DNA of 64,000 bases from CAWGLW01 sp963823525 (GCA_963823525.1 CAWGLW010000006.1:1674001-1738000); one strand, 5' to 3'; positions 8,085 to 16,295 are shown, counted from the stretch's first letter. The notes: generated by a model from the letters alone, not told the origin. A program made the numbers and translations.

Positions 8085-8414
8085 TTACCAGCGGCGCTGT
8101 CCGCCGCCACCGCCACCGCCACCGTAACCGCCGCCGCCGCCGCCGCCGGGACGACCGCCGCCACCGCCGCGGGGACGATCCTGCGCTTCGTTGACGCGCA
8201 GCGGACGTCCGCCCATGTTGAAGCCATTGAGCGCTTCCATTGCCTTCTGGGCATCCGCCTGGGGCATCTCGACGAAACCGAAGCCGCGCGGGCGGCCCGT
8301 GTCGCGGTCCGTCGGGAGGGCTACGGATTCAACCGTGCCGTGTTGTGCGAACAGATCGCGCACCTCGCTTTCCGTCGCAGTAAAAGGCAGGTTGCCTACG
8401 TAGATCTTAGTCAT
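8085..8414 (-). CDS. RNA-binding protein with one RRM domain and a poly-glycine tail
   Basis: A 109-residue protein. Residues 1-80 form a single RNA-recognition motif with RNP2 (KIYVGNLPF) and RNP1 (RGFGFVEM) intact. The last 30 residues are almost only glycine with Arg, Pro, Tyr and a final QRRW, encoded by runs of GCC/CCG repeats. Bacterial RRM proteins of this type bind single-stranded RNA and are often cold- or stress-induced, like cyanobacterial Rbp proteins. A GAGG site lies 8 bases before the ATG. A related gene lies 320 bases upstream on the same strand, so the two come from a duplication. The glycine tail may drive self-association, but that is inference. Confidence 0.92.
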   Translation of the reverse strand: MTKIYVGNLPFTATESEVRDLFAQHGTVESVALPTDRDTGRPRGFGFVEMPQADAQKAMEALNGFNMGGRPLRVNEAQDRPRGGGGGRPGGGGGGGYGGGGGGGGQRRW

Positions 8415-8733
8415 TCAAACATCCTCAAAGTACAAACAATGCCCGTGCCAAGGCCCAGAATGGACCGGCACGGCTCTCTTACATCAAAACACAACAGGAC
8501 GATTCGAAGCCGAGGCCGTCTATTGGCGCTCGCCTGATCCAGGCCAACGCTCGAGCGACGATTCCTGTCACCTGATCGAAGACGTTTCGGCTTAACAATC
8601 CAGGCACCCAAAGGCACCGTGCTGTAGACGTACGGGCTACGATCACCGGGGAGCGTACCACAACCCGTACTCAAAGCCTATTTGTCAAGCCGAAATCCGG
8701 GCACCGGCGCTTCGACCGCCGCCGGTGCTGGTT
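8415..8733. other. 319-base spacer upstream of the first RRM gene
   Basis: No coding region is supported. A TTGACA on the minus strand (8688-8683) is a possible -35 element, but no good -10 follows at 17 bases. If it is used, the RRM mRNA has a leader of more than 200 bases, as is common in cold-shock genes. The right end holds the hairpin after the second RRM gene. Confidence 0.4.
8701..8728 (-). terminator. Probable hairpin terminator after the second RRM gene
   Basis: GCACCGGCG (8701-8709) pairs with CGCCGGTGC (8720-8728), a 9-bp GC-rich stem placed 5 bases after the stop of the second RRM gene. On the minus strand the following sequence is only weakly T-rich, so termination may be partial or Rho-assisted. 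Confidence 0.5.
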
Positions 8734-9015
8734 TTACCAGCGGTCGCCGCCGCCGCCGCCGCCGGACCGCGGGGCGCGCTCGCGGGCCTCGTTGACCCGC
8801 AGCGGGCGGCCGCCCATGTCCATGCCGTTCAGGTGCTCGATGGCGGTCTGGGCCTCGGCGCTCGGCATGTCCACAAAGCCGAAACCCCGGGGCCTGCCCG
8901 TGTCACGATCATTGATCAGCTTCACCGATTCCACCGTGCCGTGCTGCTCGAACATGCCTCGGACTTCGTCCTCGGTGGCGGAAAAGGGCAGATTTCCAAC
9001 ATAGATAGTCGTCAT
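8734..9015 (-). CDS. RNA-binding protein with one RRM domain, short glycine tail
   Basis: A 93-residue single-RRM protein with RNP2 TIYVGNLPF and RNP1 RGFGFVDM. It is about 65-70% identical by eye to the neighbouring RRM protein across the domain, including shared GRPLRVNEA, but its tail is short (RSGGGGGGDRW). The ATG at 9015 is chosen; a GTG four codons upstream is an alternative. The difference in tail length between the two copies suggests that RNA-binding specificity was kept while assembly properties changed. As with its neighbour, cold or stress induction is likely from the family but cannot be shown from sequence. Confidence 0.9.
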   Translation of the reverse strand: MTTIYVGNLPFSATEDEVRGMFEQHGTVESVKLINDRDTGRPRGFGFVDMPSAEAQTAIEHLNGMDMGGRPLRVNEARERAPRSGGGGGGDRW

Positions 9016-9355
9016 CGACTTGATCACTCACTCGGACTCAAACGAAAGAAATGCAAACGGACCCCTTGGAAGCGGATGCCTCCCGGAGAACGTTCACGCT
9101 CGGGAAAAAGGCCTGCACGAGATGCCGCCGCAGCGGGGAAAATGACTCACTCAGCGTCCCGGGAAACCCGGGACCGGTCACGATACGCATGGTCGGTCTC
9201 TGTCGCCTCAGTTGATCGGGAAGAATCTGTCACCCGATCCAGCGGTCAATCTACTCAGGCGCTGGCGCGCCTGCAACCTAAATCGTTGATGCAGCGCAAA
9301 AAAAGTGCCCTCAAGGCGGCTGCCGGGAGGCCCGATCCAGCCAGTCCTCACGTGC
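9016..9355. other. Spacer upstream of the second RRM gene
   Basis: No gene is supported. The stretch probably contains the promoter and leader of the RRM gene at 8734-9015. GC-rich local inverted repeats occur (for example CCCGGGAAACCCGGG near 9160), which could fold in a leader RNA, but nothing matches a known riboswitch. Confidence 0.4.
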
Positions 9356-9432
9356 GGGGACAGTTTACTTATCTCAAGAGCCGCTCTGTCTTATCCGCTG
9401 CGGGCCGGCCCTGAGATAAGTGAACTGTCCCC
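9356..9432. repeat. REP-like palindrome (21-bp inverted repeats, 35-base spacer)
   Basis: GGGGACAGTTTACTTATCTCA at 9356-9376 is repeated in inverse orientation at 9412-9432 with a single mismatch. The GGGGACAG head and palindromic shape resemble REP elements moved by REP-associated tyrosine transposases (RAYT, IS200-like). No transposase gene is nearby, so this would be a non-autonomous copy. It could also act as a bidirectional transcription stop between the RRM and TMEM165 genes. Confidence 0.65.
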
Positions 9433-9459
9433 CCGGGACACCTCATTGAAGCCGAGCGA

Positions 9460-9744
9460 TCAACTGCCGCGCAACGCCGTCCACAGGGTCCACACGCCGA
9501 TCGCGATAAAGCCGGCGCCTGCAATCACCGAGAGATGTTTCGGATTGACGTAGTGTGCAAGCTGGCTGCCTACGACAACCGCCAGCGCCGTCGACGCGAT
9601 CAGCGCAGCTGACGCGGCGAGAAACACCCCGGCCACACTGTTTCCCCGGTCGGATGCGAACAGCACAGTCGCCAGCTGTGTCTTGTCGCCGAGTTCGGCC
9701 AGAAAGACCGTGGTGAAGATGACCGATATCACTTTCAAGTCCAT
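9460..9744 (-). CDS. TMEM165/GDT1 family (UPF0016) half-size cation exporter
   Basis: A 94-residue membrane protein with three hydrophobic segments. The family signature ELGDKTQLAT lies near residues 17-26; its acidic and polar residues line the ion path in homologues. Full-length family members carry two such repeats (about 190-230 residues), whereas this protein has one, so it must pair with itself or with another half. Known members export Mn2+ (MneA/Mnx type) or exchange Ca2+/Mn2+ for protons. The ATG at 9744 is preferred over a GTG 12 bases upstream. I see no Mn-sensing riboswitch (yybP-ykoY) upstream; only 24 bases separate it from speA, which is transcribed in the same direction and may share its transcript. 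Confidence 0.85.
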   Translation of the reverse strand: MDLKVISVIFTTVFLAELGDKTQLATVLFASDRGNSVAGVFLAASAALIASTALAVVVGSQLAHYVNPKHLSVIAGAGFIAIGVWTLWTALRGS

Positions 9745-9768
9745 TCTTCCTGTCACCTCTGGCCGCTG

Positions 9769-11721
9769 CTATTCCGTACCAAGATAGGTATAGCCGTTGA
9801 GCTCCGACTCGTAAAAGCGGAGCAGGGCCTGGCTTTCCGATAGCGAGAGCCTGGCCTCACGCACCGCGCGCTCGCAGTCACGCGCGAGCCGCGGAAAAAG
9901 CTTGTCCACGTCGTATCGCATGTATCTCAGGACCTCGGCTGCGGTCTCTCCCTTGAGTGTGTCTTCAATCCACCAGCCGCCCTCTTCGTGCAGCTTGATA
10001 TGAATCACGTGCGTGTCGCCAAAAAGATTGTGCAGGTCGCCCAGCGTCTCCTGGTACGCCCCGACCAGGAAGGCCGCGAGGTAGTAGGGTTCGTTCCCTC
10101 GCAGTTCGTGCAGTTCGAGCGTCCTTTTGGTGTCTCGCCGGCTGACAAAGCGATCGATCTTTCCGTCCGAGTCGCAGGTGATGTCGGCCAGCACGCCGTT
10201 GCGTGACGGCTTCTCGCCCAGCCGGTGAATCGGCATGATCGGGAAGATCTGGTTGATCGCCCAGCTGTCGGGCAGTGACTGGAATATCGACACGTTACAG
10301 AAGTAAATATCGCTCAGAACGGACTCGAGCTGGCGCAGCTCTTCCGGAAAAGATCCAAGCTTGTGGCAGTAGTCCCGGATCTTCGCGCAGGTCGCCCAGT
10401 AAAGCCGCTCTGCCAATCCGCGCGCCTCGAGCCCGAGGTAGCCCACGTTAAACATCTGCAGTGCCTGCTCGCGGGCCTGCAGCGCATCGTGATAGCACTC
10501 GACCAGTCTCCGTTCGGAAACCGTGTGATAGGCATCGAGCAGATCATGCAGGGGTTGTACCGTGTCTTCGCCCAGCTGAATTTGCTGTTCCTCTGCGGCG
10601 CTCACTTCAAACTTGTCCAGCCGCGTACTGCCCAGCGTGTTGAAAACCAGCAGGCTGTGGTGCGCAGCCACGGCACGACCCGACTCGCTGACGATTGTCG
10701 GGTGCTCGATGCCGCGCGAGTCGCAGACACTGGTTATGCGATAAACGACGCTGCTGGCATACTCTTGGAGCGTGTAGTTCATCGAAGATGAATAATTGGT
10801 CCGGCTGCCGTCGTAATCGACACCCAGGCCGCCGCCGATATCGATGTAACGCAGCCCCGCGCCCATCAGCTTGAGTTCCGCATAGACATGCGCCAGCTCA
10901 TTGACGGCGTCCTTGACCCGCCGGATGTCCTGCAACTGGCTGCCCGGATGACAGTGGACCAGTTCCAGGCAGCTTTCCATGCCGTGCTCGCGCAGGACAC
11001 GGAAAAGTTGCAGGATCTCACTGACAAAGAGCCCGAACTTCGATTTTTCACCCGAAGACTCCCGCCACCGCCCCGTCCCTTCGCTGGCGAGTTTCACTCG
11101 AACGCCAATTCGCGGGCGCACGTCGTATTTCCGGGCGTGCCTGAGTATCAATGCGAGCTCATTGAAATTCTCGACGACCGGGATGATCTTGCGACCGAGC
11201 TTGGTGGCCAGAATCACCGCCTCGATGTAGCTGTCGTCCTTGAAGCCGTTGCAGATGATCATCCGCTGAGACTCGCCTTCAGTCATTGCCATGACTGCCA
11301 GCAGTTCCGGCTTGGAACCGACTTCGAGGCCAAAGCCAAACTCGCGACCGTGCGCGTAGATTTCCTCAACGACGAGTCGCTGCTGGTTCACCTTGATCGG
11401 GAACACAGACGTGTAATCGCCGCGAAAGTCGTTCTCGACAATAGCGCTGGCAAATGCCCCGTGCAGGCGTCGCAGCCGGTCGTGCAGGATGCCGGAAAAA
11501 CGCAATACGACTGGCGTGTTGAGATCCCGCGCCTCCAGGCCGCGCACAATCTCGAGCAAGTCGATTTCGCGCTCGGGGTTCTGGTCGGGCCGAACGACCA
11601 CGTTGCCTGCCGCATTGATGCCGAAATAGCCGTTACCCCAGTCATCCACACTGTAGAGTTCGCGGGAATCCTCTATGCTCCAGCGGCTGTCTGCAGCAGG
11701 TTTCTTGGCGGTGTTGGTCAC
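9769..11721 (-). CDS. speA: Biosynthetic arginine decarboxylase
   Basis: A 650-residue PLP enzyme (alanine-racemase fold) converting arginine to agmatine, the first step of the arginine route to putrescine. SVFPIKVNQQ near residues 105-114 holds the Schiff-base lysine (about K110), GGGLGVDYDG is the phosphate-binding loop, and ADITCDSDGKID contains the active-site Cys-Asp pair contributed across the dimer. Length matches E. coli SpeA (658). The frame stays open for about 100 codons upstream, into the sulfurtransferase gene, but the family N-terminus (WSIEDSRELYSVDDWGNGYF) fits a GTG start at 11721. Homospermidine synthase, a putrescine user, lies 2 kb away. Agmatine-degrading enzymes are not in the window. 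Confidence 0.95.
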   Translation of the reverse strand: MTNTAKKPAADSRWSIEDSRELYSVDDWGNGYFGINAAGNVVVRPDQNPEREIDLLEIVRGLEARDLNTPVVLRFSGILHDRLRRLHGAFASAIVENDFRGDYTSVFPIKVNQQRLVVEEIYAHGREFGFGLEVGSKPELLAVMAMTEGESQRMIICNGFKDDSYIEAVILATKLGRKIIPVVENFNELALILRHARKYDVRPRIGVRVKLASEGTGRWRESSGEKSKFGLFVSEILQLFRVLREHGMESCLELVHCHPGSQLQDIRRVKDAVNELAHVYAELKLMGAGLRYIDIGGGLGVDYDGSRTNYSSSMNYTLQEYASSVVYRITSVCDSRGIEHPTIVSESGRAVAAHHSLLVFNTLGSTRLDKFEVSAAEEQQIQLGEDTVQPLHDLLDAYHTVSERRLVECYHDALQAREQALQMFNVGYLGLEARGLAERLYWATCAKIRDYCHKLGSFPEELRQLESVLSDIYFCNVSIFQSLPDSWAINQIFPIMPIHRLGEKPSRNGVLADITCDSDGKIDRFVSRRDTKRTLELHELRGNEPYYLAAFLVGAYQETLGDLHNLFGDTHVIHIKLHEEGGWWIEDTLKGETAAEVLRYMRYDVDKLFPRLARDCERAVREARLSLSESQALLRFYESELNGYTYLGTE

Positions 11722-11806
11722 GGGATAGTCTTTCCGGTCGATCCAGAGGGTAGGGGCAGGCGAACGATAGCAGAACGCTGTCTGACCGGCTCTCCGAGGC
11801 GCGCGC

Positions 11807-12661
11807 CTAAGTTTCGTTGCCGATCGCCACCGGCCGTGACGGGTCAGATGACCACTCGCTCCAGGAACCCGCGTAAAGTCGTGCGCCGGGAAGCCCGGCT
11901 TGCTCCAGTGCGAGCAGCAGATGGCAGGCCGTGACGCCCGAGCCACACATCGCGATGCTCTGAGCTGGGGTGACACCGGCGAGACTGCCCTGCAGAGCTT
12001 CGCGAAGAGCGGCGGCCGGCAGCCAGCGGTCATCGGGTCCGAGGCTCAACAGGAACGGATGATTGTGTGCGCCAGGTATGTGCCCGGCTACCGGATCCAA
12101 TGGTTCGATTTCTCCCCGGTATCGTTCGGCCGCGCGAACGTCGATCAGCCGCCCGTTACCGTTTTCGCACATCGCCGCCACTGCGGCTGTGTCCGCGAGC
12201 ATCTGCGGGCGAAGTCGCGCCACAAAGTTGCCCGGTTCGGGCGTGTCGAATGTATCTGCCAGCGGCAGGTCCAGCTGCCGCCAGCGTCGCATGCCTCCGT
12301 CGAGCAGGGCCACCTCGTCATGCCCGAGCCAGCGCAACATCCACCACAGACGTGCCGCATACATGCCGTTGCTGTCGTCGTAAACGACGACGCGCGAATC
12401 CTGGTTGACACCCCAATCACGCAGTCGGGTCGCGAAGGTTTCGGGTGCGGGCAACGGATGCCGGCCGCTTCCCGCCGTTCGAGGTGCCGAAAGGTGGGAC
12501 TCGAGGTCGGCGTGGACCGCTCCGGGCAGGTGCTCATCCTCGAAGCTGCGGCGACCGTAGTCGGGATGCGCGAGGTCAAAACGGCAGTCGAAAATCCGCA
12601 GCCGCGGCAAGTCCAGTTGACCAGCCAGTTCCTCGGGTTCAATCAGTGGGCCACCATTCAT
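11807..12661 (-). CDS. 3-mercaptopyruvate/thiosulfate sulfurtransferase (two rhodanese domains)
   Basis: A 284-residue tandem-rhodanese enzyme. The inactive N-terminal domain is followed by a C-terminal domain with active-site loop CGSGVTACH near residue 238; the CG(S/T)GVTA form is typical of 3-mercaptopyruvate sulfurtransferase (SseA) rather than of rhodanese proper (CRxGxx). It moves sulfur from 3-mercaptopyruvate to thiophilic acceptors in cysteine breakdown and sulfur trafficking. Rhodanese hallmarks FDCRFDLAHPDYGRRSFEDEHLPGA and LIDVRAAERYRGEIEPLDPVAGHIPGA are both present. It lies 85 bases upstream of speA on the same strand, perhaps co-transcribed. Confidence 0.92.
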   Translation of the reverse strand: MNGGPLIEPEELAGQLDLPRLRIFDCRFDLAHPDYGRRSFEDEHLPGAVHADLESHLSAPRTAGSGRHPLPAPETFATRLRDWGVNQDSRVVVYDDSNGMYAARLWWMLRWLGHDEVALLDGGMRRWRQLDLPLADTFDTPEPGNFVARLRPQMLADTAAVAAMCENGNGRLIDVRAAERYRGEIEPLDPVAGHIPGAHNHPFLLSLGPDDRWLPAAALREALQGSLAGVTPAQSIAMCGSGVTACHLLLALEQAGLPGARLYAGSWSEWSSDPSRPVAIGNET

Positions 12662-12756
12662 TAGATCGTCTCCTCGTCAGGCTGTCACCGCGGGCAGCCT
12701 CTCAGTAGAATTCAGCGCAGCGCTAGACGATAGTGCATTTTTGCCGGAGAAACTCG

Positions 12757-13434
12757 ATGGCGCTCGAATTGTACTGGGGCAGTGGCAGTCAGTATTCGTG
12801 GCGCGTGCAGCTTGCGCTCGAGTACAAGCGCCTTCCATACCGGTCTCACCTGTTGAAATTTTCACAGCAGGAGCACAAGTCACCGCAGATGCTGCGCATG
12901 AACCCGCGCGGCCGGGTCCCGGTACTGAAAGACGGCGACTTTGTCGTCTTTGAGTCACTGGCCTGCCTGTTCTATCTCGACCGCAAGTACCCGGATTGCC
13001 CGCTTTTCGGGGCTACGCCTGAGGATGCTGCGACGATCATGCGCGTGATCTGCGAATACGAATCCTACGTCGAGAGCCACCTGATGCAAATCGTCTACGA
13101 CGTGCATTTCGGGGATATGGACCAGCGCATGGAAGAAGTGACACGGCTGATTCACCTGGTCGCCGGCGAGTCGCGGACCATCGAGGGCCGGTTGAGCACG
13201 TCGGACTGGCTGGTGGGTGATGACGTCTCGGCGGCGGACATGGTGATGTTTCCGGGCATCATGCTCCTGCTGCGCGCGATGGAAAAACGCGGTGCGGGCA
13301 ACCTCCGCTCCAGGTTCCTGCCGATGGAGACTACTTATCCGGCCATCGCGCGCTGGATAAAGCGCGTCGAGGCCCTGCCCGGGTACGATAGAACCTACCC
13401 GCCTCACTGGCGCGACACCCCGTCCGACGGTTGA
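12757..13434 (+). CDS. Glutathione S-transferase family protein
   Basis: A 225-residue protein with the GST fold. The N-terminal thioredoxin-like domain has WGSGSQYSWRVQLALEYK (the position of the catalytic Ser/Cys/Tyr is within GSGSQYS), the cis-proline motif GRVPVL, and the glutathione-contacting ESLACLFYLDRKYP (ES motif). The C-terminal helical domain includes VGDDVSAADMVMFPGI, the N-capping box. The ATG at 12757 has GGAG 7 bases upstream. It probably conjugates or reduces electrophiles with glutathione; the substrate class cannot be assigned. It diverges from the sulfurtransferase gene, sharing a 95-base promoter region. Confidence 0.9.
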   Translation: MALELYWGSGSQYSWRVQLALEYKRLPYRSHLLKFSQQEHKSPQMLRMNPRGRVPVLKDGDFVVFESLACLFYLDRKYPDCPLFGATPEDAATIMRVICEYESYVESHLMQIVYDVHFGDMDQRMEEVTRLIHLVAGESRTIEGRLSTSDWLVGDDVSAADMVMFPGIMLLLRAMEKRGAGNLRSRFLPMETTYPAIARWIKRVEALPGYDRTYPPHWRDTPSDG

Positions 13435-13536
13435 CCACGCCGCTGCGGAGCAGTCCCAAGGCCGACCGGATCACGCGATTCGGGTAGACTCAACAGTCGG
13501 ACAAGGACCAGACACGCTACTTCGGCATACCTGAAC

Positions 13537-14955
13537 ATGAGCAATTACCCGATTCACATTGCCTTTCCCGGCCGACTCATCATCGTCGGCTTCGGTAGTA
13601 TTGGGCAGGGCATCCTGCCGCTGATCCTGCGTCACGTGCGCATGGCGGCTGACCAGATCACCATTGTCTCGGCGGACGATGCCGGGGAGCCGGTCGCTGC
13701 CGAGTATGGCGCGAAGTTCATCAGGAAATCGCTTACACGGGAAAATTTCAAGCGCGTGCTGGACCCGCTGGTGGGCCGCGGCGACTTCCTGCTGAACCTT
13801 TCGGTGGATGTCTCCAGTCTTGCACTCGTGGAATTCTGCTGGGTTCAGGGCGCGCTTTACCTCGATACCTGTATCGAGCCGTGGCCCGGTGGTTACACCG
13901 ATCCGATGGTGCCGCCGGAGCGACGCACGAACTACGCTCTGCGCGAAAAGGCACTGACCTTGCGGGATCGAAAGAAGCCGCTGCCGACGGCCTTGATCAC
14001 TCACGGTGCGAATCCGGGGCTGGTGACGCACTTCGTCAAGCAGGCGATGTTGAATATTGCGAGCGACGCAGGTATCGAGCACGGTGATCCGGAGACGCGG
14101 GAGCAGTGGGCGGCGCTTGGGCAGACGCTCGGGATCAAGGTCATTCACATCGCAGAGCGGGACACCCAGGTCAGCTCGAGCCCGAAAGAGCCGGGCGAAT
14201 TCGTGAACACCTGGTCCGTGGACGGCTTCATCAGCGAGGGATCGCAACCCGCCGAACTCGGTTGGGGCAGTCACGAGAAGAACTGGCCCAGGGACGGCAA
14301 GAAGCACGATGCGGGCTGTCGCTGCGCGATCTACCTGATGCAGCCGGGCGCGGGGACGCGGGTACGCACCTGGACACCGCTGGCCGGCAATTTCCATGGC
14401 TTCCTGATTACCCATGGCGAGTCGATCTCGATTTCCGACTACCTGACGATAAAGGAGGGCGAGAAGGTCGAGTATCGACCGACCGTGCATTACGCCTACC
14501 ATCCCTGTGACGACGCGGTGCTTTCAGTGCACGAGTTCGCCGGTCGGAACTGGCGGGAGCAGGATCGAAAACGCATCCTGATGGACGACATCACCAAGGG
14601 CGTGGACGAACTCGGTGTGCTGCTGGCCGGGCACTCGAAAAACGCTTACTGGTACGGTTCGCAATTGTCGATTGACGAGGCGCGAGAGCTGGTGCCGCAC
14701 AACAGCGCGACCTCGTTACAGGTAACGGTCGCGGCTCTGGCTGGCCTGATCTGGACCATAGAGAATCCGAACAGTGGACTGGTCGAGCCGGAGGATATTG
14801 ACTACCGTCGCGTGCTGGAAATCTGCATGCCTTACCTCGGCCCCGTAGTGGGTGAATATTCTGAGTGGCATCCACTGGTAGACCGAAATCGCTTGTTCCC
14901 CGAGGACCTTGACGAGACCGATCCCTGGCAGTTCAAGAATGTGCGTGTGATTTGA
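13537..14955 (+). CDS. hss: Homospermidine synthase
   Basis: A 472-residue NAD+-dependent enzyme joining two putrescine units (or putrescine and spermidine) to sym-homospermidine. The Rossmann motif IIVGFGSIGQGILPLILRH sits at residues 14-32. Further family blocks are LNLSVDVSSLALVEFCWVQG, LYLDTCIEPWPGGY, HGANPGLVTHFVKQA and CIRCE-unrelated EWHPLVDRNRLFPEDLDETDPW near the C-terminus. Length agrees with bacterial Hss from Blastochloris and Legionella (about 477). It follows the GST on the same strand after 102 bases and is directly abutted by a GFA-family gene. Nearby speA would feed putrescine through agmatine, so the cell probably uses homospermidine as a main triamine. Confidence 0.93.
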   Translation: MSNYPIHIAFPGRLIIVGFGSIGQGILPLILRHVRMAADQITIVSADDAGEPVAAEYGAKFIRKSLTRENFKRVLDPLVGRGDFLLNLSVDVSSLALVEFCWVQGALYLDTCIEPWPGGYTDPMVPPERRTNYALREKALTLRDRKKPLPTALITHGANPGLVTHFVKQAMLNIASDAGIEHGDPETREQWAALGQTLGIKVIHIAERDTQVSSSPKEPGEFVNTWSVDGFISEGSQPAELGWGSHEKNWPRDGKKHDAGCRCAIYLMQPGAGTRVRTWTPLAGNFHGFLITHGESISISDYLTIKEGEKVEYRPTVHYAYHPCDDAVLSVHEFAGRNWREQDRKRILMDDITKGVDELGVLLAGHSKNAYWYGSQLSIDEARELVPHNSATSLQVTVAALAGLIWTIENPNSGLVEPEDIDYRRVLEICMPYLGPVVGEYSEWHPLVDRNRLFPEDLDETDPWQFKNVRVI

Positions 14956-15393
14956 ATGGGTGGGGCGCCGTCTGAGCCGGCGGTGGGCTGCGTGGCCGGC
15001 GGCTGTCTCTGCGGGTCTGTGCGCTTCAGCGTTGAGCTGCCACCGCGCTGGGTCGCCCACTGCCACTGTTCCCGGTGCCGACGGGCGCATGGCGCCGGAT
15101 TCGTAACCTGGGTCGGCATCGAGCAGGATCGCTTCAGGTTGCTGGAGGGTGCCGAACGACTGAAGGTCTATCAATCGTCGGCCGACGCAACCCGAAGCTT
15201 CTGTGGTGTGTGCGGATCGAGCCTGTTCTTCCAGTCAGGCAACTGGCCGGGCGAGATTCATGTAACTCTTGCCAGCCTGGATTCCCCGACGGGACTCGAA
15301 CCGCAGGCGCATGCCTACTGGGGCAGTCGCGTCGCATGGGCCGATGCAGACTGGAGTGCGCTGAAAACGGTGGATCCGTCGGACCACGCCTGA
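14956..15393 (+). CDS. GFA family zinc protein (Mss4-like fold)
   Basis: A 145-residue protein of the glutathione-dependent formaldehyde-activating (GFA) family. Zinc ligands are clear: GCLCGSVRF (C17, C19), AHCHCSRCRR (C36, C38, C41) and FCGVCGSSLFF (two more cysteines). The Mss4-like beta fold binds two zinc ions. Despite the family name, most members have no proven formaldehyde activity and the function here is unknown. The ATG follows the homospermidine synthase stop with no gap (TGAATG), so it is translated from the same mRNA, which hints at a role linked to polyamine or aldehyde metabolism, though this is only inference. Confidence 0.88.
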   Translation: MGGAPSEPAVGCVAGGCLCGSVRFSVELPPRWVAHCHCSRCRRAHGAGFVTWVGIEQDRFRLLEGAERLKVYQSSADATRSFCGVCGSSLFFQSGNWPGEIHVTLASLDSPTGLEPQAHAYWGSRVAWADADWSALKTVDPSDHA

Positions 15394-15403
15394 TCTCGGT
15401 TGA

Positions 15404-15922
15404 TCATGCGCCTTCGCCGTCCGGTGTTTCATAACGGATGCCCGTGATCACGTATCGGCGCTGACCGCCTGGCACATCAATCGTCACTTCTTCGTCGAGC
15501 CCTCTGCGCATCACGGCTCGTGCCAGCGGTGAGTCGATGCTGATATGCCTTCGGGCGGGGTCTATTTCGTCCGGGCCCACCACGCGAACCTCTGTTTCCT
15601 CGCCGCTTTCATCCTCGATTCGAACCCAGGCACCGAAGTAGACTCGACCCGTGTCATCCGGCGGGCGGCTGACCACGACCATGCCCTCGAGCCGCTTGCG
15701 AAGAAAACGCACGCGCCGGTCGATTTCGCGCAACTGCTTCTTGCCGTAGATGTATTCGGCGTTTTCTGAGCGATCACCCTGGGCGGCCGCTTCGGCTACG
15801 GCCCGCGTTACCTCTGGTCTGCGAACCCGCCAGAGATCGTTCAGTTCGGCACGCATCCGCCGCTGGCCTTCAGCCGTGATGAACTTGGAGCCGGGGGGTT
15901 CTGGTTTGCGATATCGCGTCAT
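15404..15922 (-). CDS. greB: Transcription elongation factor GreB
   Basis: A 172-residue Gre factor. It enters the RNA polymerase secondary channel and stimulates cleavage of backtracked RNA. The start MTRYRKPEPPGSKFIT is characteristic of GreB rather than GreA. The coiled-coil tip has the acidic pair in GDRSENAEYIYGKK (D and E that hold the second Mg2+), and the C-terminal FKBP-like domain holds RRHISIDSPLARAVM. It is about 10-14 residues longer than E. coli GreB because of a small C-terminal extension (YETPDGEGA). It is convergent with the GFA gene (10 bases apart). Confidence 0.95.
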   Translation of the reverse strand: MTRYRKPEPPGSKFITAEGQRRMRAELNDLWRVRRPEVTRAVAEAAAQGDRSENAEYIYGKKQLREIDRRVRFLRKRLEGMVVVSRPPDDTGRVYFGAWVRIEDESGEETEVRVVGPDEIDPARRHISIDSPLARAVMRRGLDEEVTIDVPGGQRRYVITGIRYETPDGEGA

Positions 15923-16008
15923 GGAATTACGATCACCCGTGTCAGTGCCGCCAATTGTGTGGACGGCGTCACGGAAGGGAGCTTGCCCTATAGGTAGGTT
16001 CCCGATCC

Positions 16009-16206
16009 ATGACCGTCAAGTATTACGCACATTTTCTCGTCGATGAGCCCGACCCCGAGGGTCTGCAGGAGTACCGCGGCGTCGTGGAACTCGATGGCCA
16101 GCCGCGGCGAGGACGGGAGCTTCGGGAGGCTGCGTTGATCATTGCGCGCAACTTCGGACGACAGAAGGATGACGTAAAGGTCTTGCAATGGGCACGCCTT
16201 CACTGA
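16009..16206 (+). CDS. Small hypothetical protein
   Basis: A 65-residue protein, unrecognised. It reads like a compact soluble domain: beta-rich start (VKYYAHFLVDEPDP), a middle with EYRGVVELDG and a C-terminal helix (REAALIIARNFGRQKDDVKVLQWARLH). There are no cysteines or membrane segments. It diverges from greB and is followed by a strong terminator, so it is a single-gene transcript. The composition argues for a real protein, but no role can be proposed. Confidence 0.6.
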   Translation: MTVKYYAHFLVDEPDPEGLQEYRGVVELDGQPRRGRELREAALIIARNFGRQKDDVKVLQWARLH

Positions 16207-16268
16207 CTTAATACGCCGATCCCCTGGCGGACTTTTCCCTTCCCTTCGACTAAAGTCCGCTACTTCGA

Positions 16269-16295
16269 CCCCGGGCCAAAAGCCCGGGGTTTTTT
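16269..16295 (+). terminator. Rho-independent terminator after the 65-residue ORF
   Basis: CCCCGGGC and GCCCGGGG form an 8-bp stem around CAAAA, followed by six T residues. It lies about 60 bases after the stop of the small gene on the plus strand. Confidence 0.9.

Noticed and set aside
8093..8175. CCG/GCC trinucleotide repeats as a possible variable-number repeat
   Set aside because: They encode the in-frame glycine tail of the RRM protein; there is no evidence of repeat-unit variation.
13471..14502. 343-codon open frame antisense to homospermidine synthase
   Set aside because: Shadow of hss; product is rich in Arg/Ala/Pro without domain features.
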